This document shows positions 58,947-64,000 of a stretch of DNA of 64,000 nt, piece by piece. Numbering within the stretch: position 1 is the first letter of the stretch; each line of letters starts with the position of its first letter. The stretch comes from Brasenia schreberi. Its lineage: Eukaryota; Streptophyta; Magnoliopsida; Nymphaeales; Cabombaceae. Position numbers and translations under genes: made by a program. Location: contig JAYKKT010000086.1 of NCBI GenBank assembly GCA_036023115.1, forward strand, positions 17,727,001 through 17,791,000, written 5' to 3'. A model generated the notes under the pieces. That model was given only the letters and a program-made list of their open reading frames with translations. It searched no databases and was not told where the DNA came from.

Positions 58947-59937
58947 TAAGCAAAATGAAGGTTTTGGTGATGGCTTTCAACTAAGCCCAAAATTCAGGAC
59001 CCAAGCCGGGCCCAATATATACCATCACTTTCGATCTAATTCAGATTAGAAACCTTAATCAGTTTTGGTGACTAAACATTGGTTAAATATTTCAATTAAT
59101 ATATGTGTATATATATACCATCACTTTCGATCTAATTTTGTGCTTTTTGACAAGTATCGGTTCTAAAGATTAACATGCCTAGCATAACTGGAGTCCATGA
59201 TCCCGTATCATCATATAAATTGTTAAGGTCAGAGTGGAGTGGAAGACAGAAGGCCGTAGGGGGTTAAGTAACATGCTTGACAACAATAAACAAGCGACAG
59301 AAAGGTGAAAGGGCAAAGGAAAATTTGCAGCGGGAGGAGGAAAAGAAAGGAGGCAGTTGGGGATTTGATTGCCGATAGAAAAAAGTATCCTCGAAATGCT
59401 CCTTATACTAAAGAAATCTAACTGATTATTCTTTATTCCAATAAGAACAAGGGAACAAAATCAAACATTAGAGGACGTCATGGTGCTACCCATGCGGGAA
59501 TTCGCCGACCCCACACCCAAGTCACAAGGGACCGTTGTTGGTTTGGGGATTCCTGAGCTATTTCAAAAATTTCAAGGACTTTCTCTTCAATAGGATCTAA
59601 CCCGTGTTATCCAAAACGTAGTTGGATATCTTTTTCTGCAAAAAAGTAGGTTTGGATTGGGCAAAATCTGACCCGACTTAGAACATAGGTTTTTAATTAC
59701 CATGTATTTCAAAGTAAAAGACTTAAACTTTGGATGAATAAATTTTATTCGCAATGGTGCCTAAAGACTGGTGTGAAGGATTTAGCTTACCTCCTTTGGG
59801 GGTATGATGCAAGGTTGTAAATTATCAATATTGATGCAGTCATAAGTCTTTGACAATGCAGATCGAACGTAATGGTCTTTCGTCATACATCATTAAAATC
59901 ATGTTACCTACTCAATCACTACTCAATGTATCAGGCC

Positions 59938-60099
59938 CTGTAGCGGATCCACAAACTTGTTTTGGGTGGGGTGGACTTCAACTTCGAATGTGGTGGGCTT
60001 CAAAGATTTTTTTTTTTAAGTTTCAATGCAAATATAAACATTTTCAGAATTTTGAGTGGGGCGGTCTCCCTATCCCACCACAATGTGGATCCGTCACTG
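59938..60099. mobile_element. 162-bp hAT-type MITE
   Basis: Inverted ends CTGTAGCGGATCCACA and TGTGGATCCGTCACTG. The flanking octamers ATCAGGCC (59930-59937) and ATCGGGCC (60100-60107) match 7/8. The subterminal GGGTGGGGTGGAC and GAGTGGGGCGG stretches resemble the related half-element at 60815. Confidence 0.88.
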
Positions 60100-60107
60100 A
60101 TCGGGCC

Positions 60108-62170
60108 ATATCATACTTACAGCTTTCATTACAACTACTAAGATTACGAAGGAAATTAAGTTCTTAACAGACTCTAAGTGTCTTCAGTGCCCTATCATCA
60201 CAATGTGCCTCCATTGGCACATCAGAAGCCATTTTAAAATGTAACTACATATTAAATTTCTATATCAGTAAAAAATGAACATTTTGAAGACAATGAGAAT
60301 CAATCCTTATCATGTGAACGATCTGAACTTTATTGGTTGATCAATACCATGTGTATAGATTTTGTAACTCTTTTTACTTTGGAAGTTATGCTTTTCATTG
60401 GTACAGTGATCACTCACCAAATCCAAATCAAGTTTGAAAAGTTCAACTAATTGACACCTTTGGTGTAATACTCGGGTCTGGGTTAGGCCCAAACCCACAT
60501 CCAAACAAGAACAAAAACAAAATGTTGAAAAGAAAAAGGAAAAAAGAAGAAGAAGAAAGGAAAACCAATTCTTTATAGTTAACCATATGAAGTTTCTTTT
60601 ATGAATTTGGAAGTCCTCGTGCTTATTTAAGGTTAAACAAGGGGGTTTTTGTTCCTCACTAACCTTAGAACCTAGAAGAGCTCAAGAGTTGTGGCAATTG
60701 GTGGTGGAACGATCATAATCGATGACATTTTTATACTTTATACAATTTTCATTTAATTCTATTTAATTTGTCAACGATATGTAGTCTTTTGGGGCATCGA
60801 AGATACTATTGTGTACAGTGGCAGATCTAGAATTTTTTGTTGGGTGGGGTGAACTGCCTATTCGACCATTTGGGGTGGGTCGAATTATGTATGGTAGTCA
60901 TAGATTTAATCGTGCCCTCTAACTTTAATTATAATGAGTTGCTTATAATGCTTGTTAAGAATTGTTTTTTAATGTGTACGCTTGATAAGAGTCATGCCTA
61001 TGTGTGTTGTTAGTTATTTGGGTATGTTAGTTGATGATGATTAAAATGAATGTCTTCATTAAGAAAGACTTGTAGATATTATGTTGGAACTTATAATTGG
61101 GTTATATGATTGATGAACGTGAATAATAGAGGATATTGAAAACTTAATTGTGTGAAAATATTAGCCAAATTGTGTTTGCTTGTTAGTTATTTGGGTATGT
61201 TCGACTGCCTCGTTTAGCATTGTGTGGACTATAATTCTTCAAACTAAATAAGATGGGCATGTATGTGGATATATGTGTCCGTGAATTTGATTATTGGGTT
61301 ATAAAATTGTGGTTGTATTTACTTGTTTACCACTTTTAACTTGTGCATCGTTTGTTTCAGCTAAGAAATGAAACTTATGCTCCTAGATACTTTGTCTTTG
61401 TTTAATCAAGAGACTTTTTTCCCTAAGGTTTCTTCCCATAATCAAGTTTTTTTTTGTCGATTGCTTCCTTTATCATCCACGAAGACAATTCATACGTTGT
61501 TAATATGCACCACGACTGTTCATCTCAATATGCTTTGTTAATTAATTCATCATACGATTGTGACTAGATCATTGTTTTAGAAAATCCTGGAAACATGATT
61601 TTCTTGTAATGTTTAGGGCCTTTAGACAATCATGCGATCTCTTATACGTCTGCATCAAGCGATCGAATTCGAGTTTGGATATCAAAGCAGGTATCTAAAT
61701 CATACCCAGCCAATTGAAGGATTTAATAACCAGCATCTATGGTTAGGGAGTGTCTTTGAAAAACATGATGGAGGAGCACAAAGTACTCAACTGTGTCTTC
61801 TTTCGAGTCATAATCACAATATATCTTCGTTAAATAGGTATTTACTTTTATCTTATCCTTATTCACAAGCAGCACAACATTTTCCCCATTTCTACATGAA
61901 CTTAATAAAATTAAGTATAAAAAACTTTTCAGAAGTCCACTTGAAAAGCTGCTTTTTGTCAAAGCAGTGCCTTTGTGAAAAGGTTTTTTAATTTACCTGA
62001 CATGGTTAATAAGGTTATCCAAATCCAATCCATGACCATCTAATTACAAATGTGATCTTGCCAAGACAGGTAGGTTACCTTGATGTCTTAGGCAGATAGA
62101 AAGCTAGGGCTGACCCTTTTGAACCGTGGTATTCAATACATAAGCAAACAGCTGAAATTGAAGAGTCGGT
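60108..62170. other. No gene; lone MITE end at 60815
   Basis: CAGTGGCAGATCTAGAATTT at 60815, with GGGTGGGGTGAACTG behind it, is a left hAT-MITE end without a matching right end. The rest holds short frames only (119 codons at 61632-61991 without a motif). Confidence 0.45.
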
Positions 62171-62243
62171 AAAGCTGTCAATACCAGCTTGGCCGGCCCC
62201 GACTAAGGAAAAGTTAAACAGGGCCAGGAAATAGCTGTCATGG

Positions 62244-62335
<92 letters not shown>

Positions 62336-62657
62336 TGTGAGAGAGAAAGTAAGTTTTTTTTCATGATTTTTTTCAAATATTCTTATAATCTTTTAAATTA
62401 TACTCATGCTCCAAAAGAATTAATGGTCCAACACCAGAACGATAATTGCTTTTAATAGCGTTGTCTTTCATAATTTTTCAAAACACTTATGCCTCTTAAA
62501 AACAATGGTCGAACACGAAAACAATGAGTGTTTTAGTAGCATCAATGTAATAAAGTTATTTTTTAGAATTTTTCAAATATTCTTATAACTTTTTAAATTA
62601 TACTCGTACCTATTAAAAACAATGGTTGAATATGTGTAGAGAGTAGGATCAAGTTTT

Positions 62658-62698
<41 letters not shown>

Positions 62699-62850
62699 TG
62701 ACCCAATAGAGCAGCCCGGCCCAACCAAACTCAACTCATATGGCCAAGCTATTTGGCATTTCCAAAATATGAGCTTAGGTTTCTTGGCTCGGCCCTTTAT
62801 TTTTCCAGGGTCGGCCGGTTCCATTGGCCAGTCTCATTTTGACAGCTCTG
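62171..62850. mobile_element. Probable hAT-type nonautonomous element with internal microsatellites
   Basis: The left end AAGCTGTCAA (about 62172) and right end TTGACAGCTCT (about 62838-62848) are inverted. Both are followed inward by GGCCGG-containing sequence. The interior carries (CT)n(TA)n at 62249-62332, three diverged copies of a TTTTTCAAAYAYTTATR-type unit (about 62365, 62473, 62568), and (TA)n at 62660-62696. No clear 8-bp target duplication. Confidence 0.5.
62249..62332. repeat. (CT)n(TA)n microsatellite
   Basis: About 24 bp of CT followed by about 60 bp of TA. Confidence 0.97.
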
Positions 62851-63143
62851 ATGTTCAGGCTTCATTTTTGTAGTGTTGATGCGAGGGCTTCATTTTTGTA
62901 GTGTCGATGAGAGGGGCTTCAACCGTTCATATAGATGGTCATGGTTTGATATTTGCAGGCATCATGCCGTGAAGCTTAGCTTAGGCCATGAAGGCAACGA
63001 TCCATGGAGTTTTGTGTTGACAAGAAAAGCTTGTCTTGCACTCGAGAACGCTTCGTTATTCAGAGATGGAAATTTCAGCAACTACAGCAAAAATGCATAG
63101 AGGTAGTGCAGCAAAATTATTTCTCTAAGTTGTTACCACAATA

Positions 63144-63201
63144 CAACAACAACTAAGCCTTTTCTCAAATGAATTCTTTGTTTCCATAAAACCCATGTCA
63201 T
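63144..63201 (-). mobile_element. 58-bp RTE LINE tail with 18-bp target duplication
   Basis: CAACAACAACTAAGCCTTTT opens the insert. It continues with GAATTCTTTGTTTCCATAAA as in the longer RTE copies, with a small internal deletion. TAAGTTGTTACCACAATA (63126-63143) and TAAGTTGCTATCACAATA (63202-63219) differ at two bases. Confidence 0.88.
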
Positions 63202-63219
63202 TAAGTTGCTATCACAATA

Positions 63220-64000
63220 GAAAGGAAAAATAGTTATGAATTCTTATTGAAAATAACAAAAGAAGCTAGGGTTACCCTGACCATTTTAATTCAAATAAAA
63301 CCAGACCCGCAGTCCCTATTTGCAATTGCGAAAGAAAAACTCATCCTTACTACGAATGTCATAATTCCAACGAGAAAAATTACTAGCGGTTTCATTGGAA
63401 ATAATAAAAAAATAGTAGTTATACGAATTTAGCAAAAAAGTGTTGAAATCATGAAGAAAATGTTGGAGCGTAAATGAAAACTTCATTTTGCTTCTATTTG
63501 TTTCTTTCGAGGGGAAAAGCATAAAGTAGAAAAACAAGGGGTGAAAAGTGTTAGTGACGCACAATAATTCAAGCCAAAAGCCTGAAGGATCCAACCAAAA
63601 GGGCAGTCCTACCTCTGTTTGAAAACCTTTACCTTTTCTTTTCCTTCTCTTCTTTTTAACCGTGAGTTGGTTGGTGCCCTTCTCTTTACGTGAACGAGTA
63701 ATCAAACTGTCTTGCTTTCGAGAGATTTTATCAAGCAATTGAGGGCTCAAAAAGGCGAGTGTTTGTGAAAAAGGGTAATAATGCATTACAAAGTACTTAG
63801 GGGAGAAAAGACGCATCAAGGCAGAGGATCGGTACTTTCTCACTCTGCAAGAGAGAAAGGGTAAGGTAGGGTGTCCATCTCATGCAAAGGACCGCTTCTT
63901 GTGCTTGGCTTGTGTGCCCTCAAAAGGTGTGCAGGTAGGCCTACATTGTGAAGACCAAATCGTTTTTTCAATTTATTTCAAGCTCAATTCAGATGGTTCT
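63220..64000. other. No recognisable gene
   Basis: Overlapping open frames on both strands (63247-63432 and 63316-63843) are Lys/Arg- or Phe-rich and carry no motif I know. Confidence 0.4.

Overview
This is nuclear DNA of a flowering plant. The evidence is AT-rich, gene-poor sequence packed with nested, decayed transposons of plant lineages (Ty1/copia, Tat-type Ty3/gypsy with a second RNase H, RTE-type LINEs, MULE, hAT and probable CACTA elements). The two recognisable genes are plant families: a PB1 (octicosapeptide) protein and a GPI-anchored SPARK-type protein. The species cannot be fixed from what is seen here.

Layout. 1-5118: no recognisable gene. 5119-9911: Copia-1, a dead copia element with a 5-bp target duplication, a gutted 5' LTR, and a 95-bp LINE tail inside gag. 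12423-30962: Copia-2, an 18.5-kb nest with its own 382/380-bp LTRs and target duplication. Its body has been invaded by an RTE LINE and by a 13.9-kb Tat-type gypsy element on the minus strand. 31577-32898 (minus): PB1-domain gene with one apparent frameshift. 37317-43690: a MULE-like DNA transposon with long inverted ends built from ~33-bp hairpin units and a 9-bp target duplication; a full-length 3.2-kb RTE LINE (40310-43518) sits in its right end. 45440-47390: LINE and chromovirus scraps. 48183-51455: a segment bounded by 12-mer inverted-repeat arrays, probably an old CACTA element, itself hit by a hAT element. 52400-53610: microsatellite-rich repeat cluster and a strong stem-loop. 54633-56358 (minus): two-exon GPI-anchored protein gene. 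56400-64000: MITEs, short RTE tails and otherwise featureless sequence.

The genes do not form a pathway. What links the window is its insertion history. One RTE LINE family left at least seven 3'-anchored copies, several only 42-95 bp long, each ending in (CAA)n on the plus strand or (TTG)n as read 5'->3' on the element strand. The gypsy element looks like a recombination product of two insertions: its two LTRs share U5-side sequence but not U3, its flanks do not match, and the host sequences between its flanks are missing. All positions and motifs were read by eye; no alignment or database search was run.
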